DNA of 64,000 nt from Cladophialophora immunda (lineage: Eukaryota; Ascomycota; Eurotiomycetes; Chaetothyriales; Herpotrichiellaceae), in contig NW_015622545.1 in the NCBI RefSeq assembly GCF_000835495.1, forward strand, positions 2,930,777 to 2,994,776. The letters are read 5' to 3'. Each line of letters starts with the position of its first letter. Position 1 is the first letter of the stretch. The notes beneath the pieces were generated by a model that saw nothing but the letters and a program-made list of their open reading frames with translations, had not been told where the DNA came from and did not search any database. Shown piece after piece: positions 20,356 to 31,318 of this stretch. The translations under genes were made by a program, and so were the position numbers.

Positions 20356-20913
20356 GAGGAGGACAGCAAGAGGAGGACAGCTAAAATGCCTGTGGACAGC
20401 AGACCGAATGTGCCTATGGTCCGCATTGCTATGTTTCGGGTTGGGGCGCGGCACTTCTGGGACCTTTTGACGAACATCACGTTTGTACAGCATTGGCATT
20501 GGTATGGAGTTTTGGATTACGGTATTAATAGCGGCGTCGGACGTGCATCCGCAGCTTGTCCGGTTTATTTGTCATTGCAGCAAAAGCCATCACAGACCGT
20601 CAGGGAGACAAAGAGGTAGGGTTTGTTCAGGACATTCAGAGATGAAGTGAGCTGGTCTTGGCGCTCCTGGAGATCGTGGTATTCTTATGCAAGACTGTAT
20701 ATACGGGATGGCGACAATCCCAATCCGACCAGGCCTTTTTTTAAAGCTTGGTGCTTCCTCCTGCCCAATGGTTGGTATTAATTGCTTCTTCCAGTTTACA
20801 CCGGGCCATTCGCCTGTTTTCCCAAAAACGCCGTCTCGCAGTTATCTATGTCGTGCGAGACTATTCCAGTCTGTTCCCAAAATGCGAACTTTGGCCCACG
20901 CAAGATGATATGA
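20356..20913. other. Convergent 3' region, no gene seen
   Basis: 3' flanks of the carrier gene and of calcipressin. Only shadow ORFs are present. Confidence 0.45.
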
Positions 20914-21846
20914 TCAATGCTCCATCAATTCCACAGGTGGGCGTGGCGTACTTGCCAATATCTTCTTGGACGGCCCCTCCGGCTCGAGCTCCACATCTGA
21001 TTCATCTTCAGCCTCCAGCATCACCGCCGGAAGCGCCGGGCTGTCGCCGTGGGCCTTGGGGTCGTAGATCAAAGTCGAGCTTCGACTCCGATGCTTCTTT
21101 GGCGACGCGTCTGCGGTGGGGGAGTTCTCTGCCGACACTCCGGAGAAGGCACGTGCTCGGCTGGCCTTCAATCTCTGGAGCCCCTCGGCTGTGTATTGCA
21201 TTTTGGCGTCGTCTTCGGAGGCGGAGTCGTCGGGGTTGGTGGGGGACGACGTGAGCTTGCCGTTCAGTTTCTCCAGCTTCGATGCCAGATCCTCGGCGTG
21301 GACGTGTTTGTTCGGCGGGTCCTCCTCTTTCATTTCCCAGCCCACAGGCGGGCTTGGTGGGGGGCTGATGAAGAATAATCTCCCGGCGTCCGGTCGGTCC
21401 AGGTATTTCTTCTCGTCTCCTATCGGGGTGGGCTCGCCAAAGTAGCACTTTGCGACCGTGTCTCCCATGACCGCGGACCCATCGAATACCTGCCTCACGG
21501 CAATGGCGGCGTCGACGTCGTAGAAGGAGCAGATGATGCGGTGCATGGATTTTAGCGGGGAGAATGAGTTTAGGGGCGCAATTTCTGTGATGTGTTGTCT
21601 GATGGTCGCCAGGGACGCTGGGTGAAAGATCTTGGGGTCATCGAGGCGGGTGATGAGGAGAGTGTTGGAGGGAGGTGCTGGTTGGGAAAGAGGCGGGAGG
21701 GAGGAGAGATCGAGTGAGAGAGGGGAGCGGGAGCGTTTGGCGGACAAGGATGGGCGAGGGGAGGAGGCGGTTGAAGTGGGCGGAGAGTTTGAGGAAGGGA
21801 TCTGTGTTTGAATGGGAGAAAGAGGCTGTCGTTGTATATCTGCCAT
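20914..21846 (-). CDS. Calcipressin, regulator of calcineurin
   Basis: This single-exon 310-residue protein belongs to the RCAN family, which binds and tunes the phosphatase calcineurin in calcium signalling. After a Ser/Pro-rich N-terminus, an RRM-like fold begins at NTLLITRLDDPKIF, about residue 61. The family signature, the ISPPPSPP segment in RLFFISPPPSPPVGW, is at about residues 155-170 and is the part phosphorylated and docked on calcineurin. The C-terminal region is acidic and Ser-rich, with SPKKHRSRSS and a final STPRPPVELMEH. Length is typical for filamentous fungi. No other gene overlaps convincingly. Confidence 0.93.
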   Translation of the reverse strand: MADIQRQPLSPIQTQIPSSNSPPTSTASSPRPSLSAKRSRSPLSLDLSSLPPLSQPAPPSNTLLITRLDDPKIFHPASLATIRQHITEIAPLNSFSPLKSMHRIICSFYDVDAAIAVRQVFDGSAVMGDTVAKCYFGEPTPIGDEKKYLDRPDAGRLFFISPPPSPPVGWEMKEEDPPNKHVHAEDLASKLEKLNGKLTSSPTNPDDSASEDDAKMQYTAEGLQRLKASRARAFSGVSAENSPTADASPKKHRSRSSTLIYDPKAHGDSPALPAVMLEAEDESDVELEPEGPSKKILASTPRPPVELMEH

Positions 21847-22821
21847 CGTGTCGGGCCCGATGTGTTTCTCGAGATGGAAAAGGACGAGAGTCTACGGTGA
21901 AGGGCAGATTGAAGATGACAGAGGATCCAGGTCCGGATGAGAAGGACTCTTTGTAGTTGAGATACTCGGAAGGTACCTGGGAGGCGATGTGATGCGCCGT
22001 GCAAAGAATTTGTTGTCAGTGAGGCGCAGTCGAGTCTGGCTCATACGTGCCAGTGGTTGGCTTGTTGGAGTCGAGGATTCGAGAAGATCGACCAGCCAAA
22101 TCTGATAAGCGGAGAGGCGGAGGGAGAGGGAGGCTAGACTCTTTGCGGCAGGCGGAGCGGGCGCAGGAAGGCTGGAAACGGCGATGCAGAGCCACCGAGC
22201 CCACCCACTCAAATGCCTCGCTGGAATTCCGCCGCCAGCCGGATCCGGAAAAACAAGCTCCGTGACATCTGGCCCTTGGCCGAGGCTGAGCCTCCTTTTT
22301 GGCTTTTGCCACCATTTGCCCGAGCTCTTGTCAACCATGTACTACTTCGTACCCACTCACTCCTCCGTGCGCCGGGAGGTACCCCTTTGTCGCGTCTTGG
22401 TATCCTTCTTATGCTGCGCCGTCTCATGACTTAGGAGACGTGGTTCTCACCGAGGGTACGTACGTTGTGGCTCAGAAGGAAATTGCTGCTAGCCAGTCTG
22501 TCATCTTGCACAATGCCTCGAGGCTCAGCTATCAGGTACATGGCGTCCTTCCCGCCGAGTCTCAGCGCGTTATCTCAAAGCGCAGCCTCGGCTCTCCAAC
22601 AATGCGGAGAATAGCGGCCAATAGTCCTATGCCTCTCCGCATTCTCGACTTCGACCTCTCGCCAGATGTGGGAATTTCGTCAGGACAAGGGATCCGGTTT
22701 TCGGATCCGATTGACTCGTTTCTCATTTGTGCATGCATATATAAACACAGGCTGCTGTGAAGATCCCTGATTGCGGATGTGTTGACCAACTTCACGACCA
22801 GTGCTTCTTCAAATCACCAAC
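21847..22821. promoter_or_regulatory. Divergent region, calcipressin / flavin monooxygenase
   Basis: About 975 bp between head-to-head genes. A TATATAAA box lies at about 22738-22745 (gcatATATAAACAC), some 80 bp before the monooxygenase ATG. Pyrimidine-rich sequence (22280-22430) sits between. ORFs here show no domains. Confidence 0.5.
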
Positions 22822-24750
22822 ATGGCTCCGGTGGCTACTACCAATGGCTATGGGGGGATGTATCTCCCCGACGACCCTGACAGGGCAGGGCTTGCTCAAA
22901 GGGAACAAAAGCGCCCGCTGTTGAACAACCCATCGCCCGATGACGTTGAGATTCTGGAGCAGCTGTACGGGTCGCGCAAGAAAATGCGCATAGCCGTCTT
23001 GGGAGCAGGCATGTCTGGTCTGAACTTCTTCAAGACCGCGGAAGAGAGACTCAAGAATGTCGAGATCATCTGCTACGAGAAGAACGATGACGTCGGCGGA
23101 ACTTGGTACGAGAACCGCTATCCAGGCTGTGCTTGCGACATCCCTAGCGTGGTGTACCAGTTCCCCTGGAAACCTTCACCATGGTCCAGGTACTATTCCT
23201 ACTCGCCTGAAATTTGGGATTACATCAAAAAGGTCGAGCAGGAGAATAATTTTATCGAGAAGTACGTCAAGTTGCGACACCGAATTGTGGCTCTTTCTTG
23301 GGACGAGGGTACCGCCCAGTGGAGCATCAAGGTGCAGGACCTTAGTACCGGACGTGAATTCGAGGACCATGCAGATATGATTATCGATGGGGGCGGCGTT
23401 CTGAATAAGTGGAAGTGGCCCGACATTCCCGGCCTGCACGATTTCAAGGGTACCCTCCTCCATTCGGCGCAATGGAACCAGAACACAGATCTTAAGGGTA
23501 AACGGGTCGCGCTGGTTGGCGCCGGAAGCAGCGCCGTTCAGATCCTACCGAATATCTACGACAAAGTCGACAAGGTGTACACGTGGATTCGGAACAAGAT
23601 CTGGATCACTGCGGGTTTTGCTCAAGCATTCGCAGGCAAAGACGGAGCCAATTTCATCTACAACGAGGAACAACGAAAGTTGTTTGACGACCCCGACGAG
23701 TATCTCGCATACTGCAAAATGATCGAAGGGGAACTCAATCAACGCTTCGGTTTCATCATCAACGGTTCCGAGGCCCAGAATGCCGCACGCGAGTACTCCG
23801 AGAACGAGATGAGGACGCTGCTGAAAGACCGTCCGGACTTACTCGAGAAGATCATGCCGACCGATTTCTACGTCGGATGTCGTCGTCCCACTCCCGGAAA
23901 CGGGTACCTGGAATCCCTCACGGGCGAGAAGACCACGGCGTTTGCCTCGCAGCTACAAAAGATCACGGAGAAGGGCTTCATCGACCCGGACGGCCAAGAA
24001 AGAGAAGTCGACGTGATAATCTGCGCCACGGGCTTCGACACGTCTTACAAGCCTCGCTTCCCCCTGGGCGTGAACGGGGTCTCCAAGAACGAAGAATGGA
24101 AAGACCACCCCCACGTTCCTTCCTACCTGAGTCTCGGATTGGCCGAGGTGCCCAACTACTTCGTCTACGGAGGCGCCTATTGTCCCTCGGCGCACGGCAG
24201 TTTCTTCCCCCTGATCGAAGGGTACTGCAACTATACAATCCAGGTGATTGAGAAGATGCAGGTGGAGAACATCAGGAGCGTGAGGCCCAAGGCGAAGGTT
24301 GTGGATCAATTCCTGCGGCATGCAGACTCGTTCTTGAAGAGGACGGCATGGACAGGTGAGTTTCTTCCCCCCTTCGCATACAAGACATGACAAAAGTCCC
24401 CAAGAATGAGTAAAGTCCATGATAAAGATGACTAATTCGCTCTCCCCTAATTAGGGCCCTGCTCAAGCTGGTTCAAGGGCGGCAAAGTCGACGGCAAGCC
24501 CGCCGTCTACCCGGGCTCGCGCCTGCACTTCCTGCGCCTGCTCGAGAAGCCGCGCTTCGAGGACTACGAGATCGAGTACGACGACCCGGACAACATGTTT
24601 GGCTTCTTCGGCAACGGCTTCCACGTCTGCGAGAGGGACGGCAGCGACATCACCTGGTACATGGGCAAGCCGGGGCGGGAGGTGGACGCGGAGAAGATCA
24701 AGAAGATCATGGACGGCACTAAGGGGATTGAGATGAAGAGGCCGTCATGA
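22822..24750 (+). CDS. Flavin-dependent monooxygenase, Baeyer-Villiger type
   Basis: Two exons, 22822-24355 and 24455-24750, give 609 residues. The 99-bp intron has GTGAGT and TAATTAG borders and joins TAWT to GPCSSWFKGG. The open frame continues into the intron and stops there, so the last 98 residues are lost without splicing. An FAD Rossmann motif is VLGAGMSGLNFF, followed by GGTWYENRYPGCACD, the BVMO-type segment. The BVMO fingerprint is present as F-K-G-T-L-L-H-S-A-Q-W-N, with N in place of P. A second, NADPH-binding Rossmann motif is ALVGAGSSAVQ, and ATGFDTS is typical of the C-terminal FAD part. Such enzymes oxidise ketones to esters or lactones; the substrate cannot be told. The start ATG at 22822 precedes APVATTNGYGG. 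Confidence 0.9.
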
Positions 24751-24785
24751 TCGGTCGGTCGGTCGGTCGGTCGGTCGGTCGGTCA
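24748..24785 (+). repeat. TCGG microsatellite at the monooxygenase stop codon
   Basis: The stop codon TGA runs straight into about eight copies of TCGG, ending TCAGTCAC. The array lies in the 3' UTR and starts within one base of the stop. Confidence 0.9.
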
Positions 24786-25099
24786 GTCACTTACTCGTCT
24801 TTGCTTCCAGGCGGCTATTCCCTTTTCACCATTTGCTACATGGCAATAGAGGCGCGGGCAGAAGACTCGGGATATACCCAGCACAGAAGATACAGAAGTA
24901 TAGACCATGTATACACGCGTTCATTTGATTGTACAGCTGCCACATGTATGACAACTCTGCGGGTATACATTATAGACGGTGAACAGATACCTTAAATGAC
25001 CCAATTCTAGAGTACACGATGATTTGGAAGAGATACCTATCCACTTAGTCAGTTCTGTTCGCCCTTTTTTTCTCGGAGACATGAGACACGGGGCGAGCA

Positions 25100-26344
25100 T
25101 CATAACAACTCGACGACCTTGCCATCCCTGCTGCTCGTCCAGACAGCATCAACCACGCGGTGGATTTTCAGCGCATGGTCAAAGTCCGGCCAGGTGCCTT
25201 CTTGAGCACCCACGAAAGCGTCCCAGAGCCTCGCCACCGCGGGCTGACCCGTCTCCTGCTCCGAGACGTTTTCTTCACTCACAACGCCTTTGTCGCCGTC
25301 TTCGTCGTCGTTTTCGATCTTCATGCGGATCTTCCACGGCACGGGCAGATTGATGTGCGGAATCATGTGGGCCGGGCTGGTGATCTCCATCTCGCCCTCC
25401 CTGCCGTAGATCAGCCAGGTCATGCCGCCGGAGATGCTGTTGCCGCCGCGCATGTGGATGCTGTAGACGATGCTGTCTTCTTTTTCCCCTTCTCCTCCGT
25501 GGTTGGCTTGCGGTGCGTTCGACCTCGATTTTGGTTTCAACGTCCCCTGGACGAGGACTTGGTCCGGGCTCTTCTTCGGTGCGTCTTTCTCGACGATCTG
25601 CCCCGTGACATCGTCCACGATATTCGTCGTGGGGTGCATCGTCCTCACTTGTCCCGAAACAGTCGCGACATCCGCGCCCAGGGCGAAGGTAAAACACTCG
25701 ACGAAGTGCGCGAAGTGGATGTCCACCATGGTCGCCCCATTGGCCGGGTCAAGAGCGTACTGGGAACCGCGCTTTTCAGACTTCCCGTCCCCTGTGGGCA
25801 CCGTGCCGATGACCGTCGTGCTGAGAATCTTGCCCAATCGACCGCTGCGCACGAGCTGAGATACCCGCTGCGTGATTGCCGAGAAGCGACCTTGCAAGCC
25901 CACAACCGTGCGGAGGTCTTGTGCCCGTGCGAGGCGGACGATTTCTTCGGTCCTGGCCGATGAACAATCGAGGGGCCATTCAACGAATACGCCCTTCAGT
26001 CTGTTCGAAAGGAGTGATGGCATGAGCACGGCTCTGTGCAGCGGCGCTTTGACGCCGACGACCAAGAATTCGACCTCGTCGTCTCGAGGCAAATCTTCGG
26101 GCGAGCCATACGCGCGGACCGTGGAGGGGAGGCTGTGCTTCGTGATGGCCTTTTGAGCGTTTCCAAGCGAAGAGCCGAGGACCGCAACAATCTCGAAGTC
26201 GCCGGGACGCTTCTGGATCGCGGGCAGGTGGAAGTGGTTGAGCCATCCGTAGCCTGTCGGTGAGGATGAGAGGCCGACCAAGGCAATGCGAAGCGGTCTC
26301 GTCGGAAGTAATGTGGTCGTCATGTTGCGCTCGCTTGTCGACAT
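25100..26344 (-). CDS. GAL80-like Gfo/Idh/MocA family protein
   Basis: This single-exon gene encodes 414 residues. The N-terminal NAD(P)-binding Rossmann half begins RIALVGLSSSPTGYGWLNHFHLPAI, and the C-terminal alpha/beta substrate domain follows from about residue 150. In dehydrogenases of this superfamily a conserved EKP lysine aids catalysis. Here the motif is VFVEWPLD, with Trp in place of Lys, as in yeast Gal80 and its relatives, so a sensor or repressor-like role is possible as well as an oxidoreductase role. GATMVDIHFAHF and HPTTNIVDD also fit the Gal80-type family. The start may be MSTSERN or MTTTLLPT (26326). It is convergent with the monooxygenase. Confidence 0.82.
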   Translation of the reverse strand: MSTSERNMTTTLLPTRPLRIALVGLSSSPTGYGWLNHFHLPAIQKRPGDFEIVAVLGSSLGNAQKAITKHSLPSTVRAYGSPEDLPRDDEVEFLVVGVKAPLHRAVLMPSLLSNRLKGVFVEWPLDCSSARTEEIVRLARAQDLRTVVGLQGRFSAITQRVSQLVRSGRLGKILSTTVIGTVPTGDGKSEKRGSQYALDPANGATMVDIHFAHFVECFTFALGADVATVSGQVRTMHPTTNIVDDVTGQIVEKDAPKKSPDQVLVQGTLKPKSRSNAPQANHGGEGEKEDSIVYSIHMRGGNSISGGMTWLIYGREGEMEITSPAHMIPHINLPVPWKIRMKIENDDEDGDKGVVSEENVSEQETGQPAVARLWDAFVGAQEGTWPDFDHALKIHRVVDAVWTSSRDGKVVELL

Positions 26345-26749
26345 CGCTCAAACCATGTCCAATGCATTCTACCCTTTCCGGTCTTATATACTTCGATATT
26401 TAGACCACGCCCCACAGTCACTCGTAAGCTGACATATCCCTGCTTGGATGCGGATTGTTCTTGGGGTCAACAGCGGGACAACCCGGTAGATGCCTGGGGC
26501 ATCCGGTAATAAGGGATGTGGCGTTGGAGACACACCAGACAACATCGTAGCAGCCTTGCGAATAGCGAGGCTCGTAGTGACCACCAATAGGGAGGAGAGG
26601 GGAGATTGCCCACACAACTGCTGTACTCGGTAGAGAGTAGCGCTTCTCAACTCTTGCGTCCCGTCCTGCTAGAGCATGAGCGCCAGAATTCGATACCGTC
26701 TCCCAAACTGTCTCTTGGTCATCCCCGTCTGTTTGGAACAAGGAGTTGA
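26345..26749. other. Promoter of the GAL80-like gene and 3' flank of the NLR
   Basis: A TATATAAG sequence on the minus strand at 26390-26383 lies about 40 bp ahead of the GAL80-like ATG. The rest holds no recognisable gene. Confidence 0.5.
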
Positions 26750-29700
26750 TCAGAGCGACGACCCAGCCCGTCGTCCATGCATTTTGCACTCCAACATCTC
26801 GACCACTTCAGTATAGCCCCTTCTCCTGGCAATTTCCAATGCCGTGAAACGTTTCCCATAGGACATGTCCTCGTACACGATGTCAAGGTCGATATCAGGT
26901 TGTTCGAGCAGAACTTGAACAGCTTTTACACTCCCGTGGCGAGCGGCGGCACACAACGGAGAACCCGTGCCGCCGGATGTTGCATTCACCTGGATATCCG
27001 TTCGCTCCAGAAGCAATTTCAACGTTGTCTTGTGGTCTAGTCTCGCCGCATTAAATAATGGAGTCTCGTCCCGATAATTCCTCGCATTCACATCGACATC
27101 TTCACGCTCCAGGAGCAGTTTCAACGTTGAGTCGTCGTCTCGGCTCCCCGTGTGGAATAATGGAGTCTCGTTGAAATGGACCCTCGCATTCACATCGACA
27201 TCTTCATGCTCCAGGAGCAGTTTCAACGTTGAGTCGTCGTCTCGGCTCCCCGTGTGGAATAATGGAGTCTCGTTGAAATGGTCCCTCGCATTCACATCGA
27301 CATCTTCACGCTCCAGGAGCAGTTTTACTATTGATTCGTGCCGCATAGACACTGACACGTGTAGTGCGGTTCGCCCATCAGCGGCTCTAGCGTTCACCTC
27401 GATATCCGGATATGCTAGGAGCAATTGCACTATCGATCTGCACCTGTATTTCGCTGCAATGTATAATGGAGTCTGGCCTTGAGGGTCTCTTGAGTTGACG
27501 TTGTAATCGCCATGCTGCAGGAGCAGTTTTAGTGTTGATTCGTGCCCACAAGAACACGTCCAGGTCAAAAGGTCTTCACCATCAACACGGATATCCTGAA
27601 AGCTTACCCGGTATTGCAGCATCAACTCAATAACCTCTTTATGCCTTGGTGACAAATGCAGGGGTATGTGCTCTTTACGGGGATCGTTGATGAGTTTTGT
27701 TTTTTGGAGAAGCATTTTGACGACATCCGCACGGCAGTTATCAACCGCATAATAAAGGGGAGTGCGCCCGAAATCGTCTCCCTTATTTAACTGGTCGGTG
27801 GTATGCTCAAGAATGCTTTTCACGAGGCCCGAAAGTCCGTATCCAGCAGCGTATGACAAGATCGTCCGGCCTTTGTCATCGTCACAATCCAAATCGACTG
27901 TTGGGTGTTGAGAGATCAGAGCGACCAGATCAGCGTCGGTGTGCAGAGGTTTCACTGCATGAGATTCGGCGTCCGCGATTCCTCCAGCCAGGCATACCAG
28001 ATGCCAAAACAGATGTCTGAGCAAAAGTTCATAGCCATGCTGCAATGCCCAAGGTAAAACATACTCTCGGACTCGAAGCAGAAACATTGCATTTTCACAC
28101 CGATCAATAAAGGCATATTTATTGGGATACAGCGTTACTCTTATTGAAGTCAAACGTGAGTCGCTGGCACATAGGCCCATCTCGAGGCGGCATCGTTGAT
28201 CGATCTTTGCCTGGCAGGTTAATTGGACCTTATCTGTTGCTAGCAAAGTTTCGGCGAGATCAATGCTCCCTGTGGCGACGGCCCAGAAGAGTATTGACAT
28301 GGTATTCAGTTTGGAAATCGTTGGGGCGCTCTGCAATAACAACTCGACACAGTCATGTCGCCTTCTGTCGATTTGAGATGGAACAGAATTGAGATCTGAT
28401 TGGGCAATTCCCTCTGTTCCGGCGGCAGGACTCAGAAATTCCTCGATCGCCTTCTTGTTCTTTGCGACTACAGCCGCCCGCAGAGGAAATTGATGTCGCT
28501 CGCCCATGATATCCATGTGAGGTACTTTTTGAAGCTCAATGCGAATGAGCTTGGTAGGTTTTTTTCAGCGAAAATATACAGCAGGCTGGCGCCAGGGGAA
28601 TACTTTCGAATAGAGTACTTCTCAAGGATGTTGTTGTACCCCTTCCAACTTGCGAAGTCGAATTCTGTAGTGAAAGTCAACTGCGAGATATTCTTTTCAG
28701 CTGCAGCCTCAGCGTGGTCGAATATGTGTTTCATGGCATAGCTTAGGAATGGGTATTGCAGGCATAAGTTCTCGGAAAGACTCTCGGCGTCGTTAGATGA
28801 AGAGGCACCCTGTGACTGAGAATTGTTGTCATTAGAGGGGGTGTCCAGCTGAGTTTCATTTTCGACGATTCCGTGATCATTTACTCCGGGGTCGATTGTA
28901 TCTTGTCCCCGCGAATCCACGAGACTTGTGTCAACCTTCAAGTAGTTTTGACAGCACAGTTTCAGCTTTTCATGGCTCAGCCCTTCAAAGTCCGATTGTA
29001 GAGGTTGTTGAAGGTGCACGAGCCCGTTTCCCTTGAGAAGGTAATCTCGAACGGATTCGTGGATGAATTGGACCGTCTGTTTCTTCGTCTTTGTCAGTTC
29101 GGCGAGGCCCTTGGAGCAGTCTAGAAGAAATCGATCCATGACATTTGTCGTTATCTCGTTCGGGTCCCATGGGGTAAGTTGATCAGGTTCAGTTCCAGCC
29201 AATATCGCGAAGTATAGCTCCTCACGCTTCAACGGTCGTTTGGCGAACAAAATCCATTGCAGACAGAGCAGGAGATCGTCGCTGTTTCGTGCGTCTCTGG
29301 TCAAGATATCTTTAAATAATTTATCAAGGCCGTCCGGAATCTCATTGAGTCGTTTCTGAAGCGCATGTATTCGTCCTCTGTCATACTCTTTCTGCAGCAT
29401 TCGGACGACCAGTACGACCCATAGAAAGATACCATTGGCTCTCTGGAGAACTTCATTTTTGATCTTTTCGCTGCGCTGACTCTTTCCGATTTTCAGTTCG
29501 GTCTGTAAGTAGTGTGCCAAGTCATCTTGATGGCCATCCTGATCCTCCAAAACGAGCTCAATGCACTTCTCGACGCTGATATAGGGGTAATGGCGACTTG
29601 AGAAACAGATTTGGAGGTGCTTTCCTGATTGAACTGCTTCTTGGCTGAGGGTTTCGAAGAATGCCACCATGTCTCGCACGTCATCTTCATGACACTCGTC

Positions 29701-31318
29701 CAACGCATCGACAAAGCAGACCAGGCGTCTGGTCCCAAGTCTTCTGACGGCGGCCTGAAAGATCATTTTCAGGGTTTCAAGTTGCCACTGGCCCTCGAAT
29801 TCACCGGTTCCGGCCAGTAACGGCTGCGGAAGAAGATCCAGAATCTGCTCAAGCTCTGAAAAGTTCTCTAGCAGTTGCAGAAGTAGTGACCGATATAGAC
29901 CTTCGGTAGACTTCTCAAGACCTTCTCCCCTTGCGTTGAAAAAGAATGAAAGAACTGTGGCTTCCGGCATGGTCTTCTTGGCGTTCGCAAGTATATACTT
30001 CATCAATGTGGATTTGCCGGTGCCCGGGTTACCCTTGATCCACAGAAAGCCATTATGCTCGGAGAGTCTTTCGAGGGCGAGCCAGTCCTGGTAACCAGGG
30101 TTCTTGAGAAGCCACCTGCAAGTTTTGGCGTGGGCCGTCTTGATTGTCGCATGACGAGCACCAATCTGATCAAATCTGAGGGACTTGACGTAGGCTTGCC
30201 GTTCTCCGATGCTCAAGGTTGTTCGACTAGCGGAATGAGGGCAGTTGTTGGTGTTTTCAAGAACACGACGGATTGCGGCCGCTACCTTCCTATACTCGAC
30301 ATCGTGAATTCCACTAAAGCGACACATATCCATGTGATCATTCGCGATATGCTGAGTGATTTCCAAACTCGAATCAGACAAGCAAGAGGATACATCCTCA
30401 ACAACCTACTGAGATCAGCAAATTCGACAAGGTTGCCACCGCAAAAGTTATTGCTTACCTTCCTTCCACCGAGGGCTTTGATCCCGTGGTCTTCTTGGAA
30501 ACAGTGTATCTTCCACTCCTGTGCGTGAGCCATCGGACCAAACTCGTCACGAAGTTGCCTCAGACGTTCAGCAGAAGGCAGCAAGCTCTCCAGGACGGTC
30601 TCGTTCACCGTGAAACCAACCACTCGAGCGACATTCTCTGCAATGGTCCTTAAAAGCCCTTGTGGGTCTGCACCGCCGTGTGGCGTGCCGAAGAAGATGA
30701 TACCCGACGTTGACTCAGATATGGTTCGAAGATGATGGTGATGATTCAGATGGCCGTACGATTGTCGGAGCATTTCCTTGACAACGACCCCTCCAAGGCT
30801 GTGAGCTATGAATAGAAGGGGCCGGCTTGGGTGTGACCGGCGTGCGGCTTCCAATTCCAGCAAGAAGTCCTTTGCGAAATCATACACCGATTTCTGGCTC
30901 CTCGGGGAGCTAAGCCGATGTCCGAGGCGAGTGTCGTAGCCATACGCCAGTATTCGTGCGTCAGGTGCGGTATGCGGTAAGAGATCCCTGGGCCAATAAA
31001 CAGGCTTCCGGCCGCGTGGGACTTTCACTGAATCGAATATCTTTTGGAACTTTCGGGGTCGTTCGTCGCTGTGCTCTTCAGGTACACTAGGCTGATGGCC
31101 AGTATCGCCCTTATGCCTCCAGGTACGCTCCGGGTGTCCATTAAAACCATGGACAAAGACGATGCTAGGTTCGACGTCAAATTCGTGGCCAGTGAACGGA
31201 AGTGCATGCAGAGTAGAACTTACTCGATCAATGGGTGTTCAGGGGCGACAAGAAGCGAGAGTCCCAACATAGCCGGTTCATCGAGAACCTTCAGCGCTGA
31301 ATCAACAGAGCTTGACAT
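26750..31318 (-). pseudogene. NLR-like protein: alpha/beta hydrolase-NACHT-ankyrin, frameshifted
   Basis: This is a fungal NLR-type immune or incompatibility receptor of about 1,560 residues if read through. Exon 1 is 31318-31224, exon 2 is 31164-30459, and exon 3 starts at 30405. Introns (59 and 53 bp) have GTAAGT/CCTAG and GTAAGC/AGTAG borders. The N-terminal DUF676/lipase-like domain has IVFVHGFNGHPERTW and the nucleophile elbow AHSLGG. A NACHT ATPase follows with Walker A GNPGTGKST and Walker B LVCFVDALDEC. About ten ankyrin repeats occupy 28516-26750. NACHT and ankyrin parts are in different frames. The expected protein switches frame near 28545-28569, from AEKNLP to KLIRIELQKVPHMD, and no GT-AG intron fits. 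It is either a real loss-of-function mutation or a 1-base assembly error. An alternative is two proteins, with the ankyrin part starting at 28516. Confidence 0.85.
27081..27284 (-). repeat. Two near-identical 102-bp ankyrin units
   Basis: Units 27081-27182 and 27183-27284 are 102 bp each (34 codons, one ankyrin repeat) and differ at only two positions that I can see: CACGC against CATGC, and TGGACC against TGGTCC. Flanking repeats are far more diverged. Confidence 0.9.

Noticed and set aside
22801..22821. Monooxygenase start at 22801
   Set aside because: The codon is GTG; ATG 22822 has better context and leads into the protein seen.
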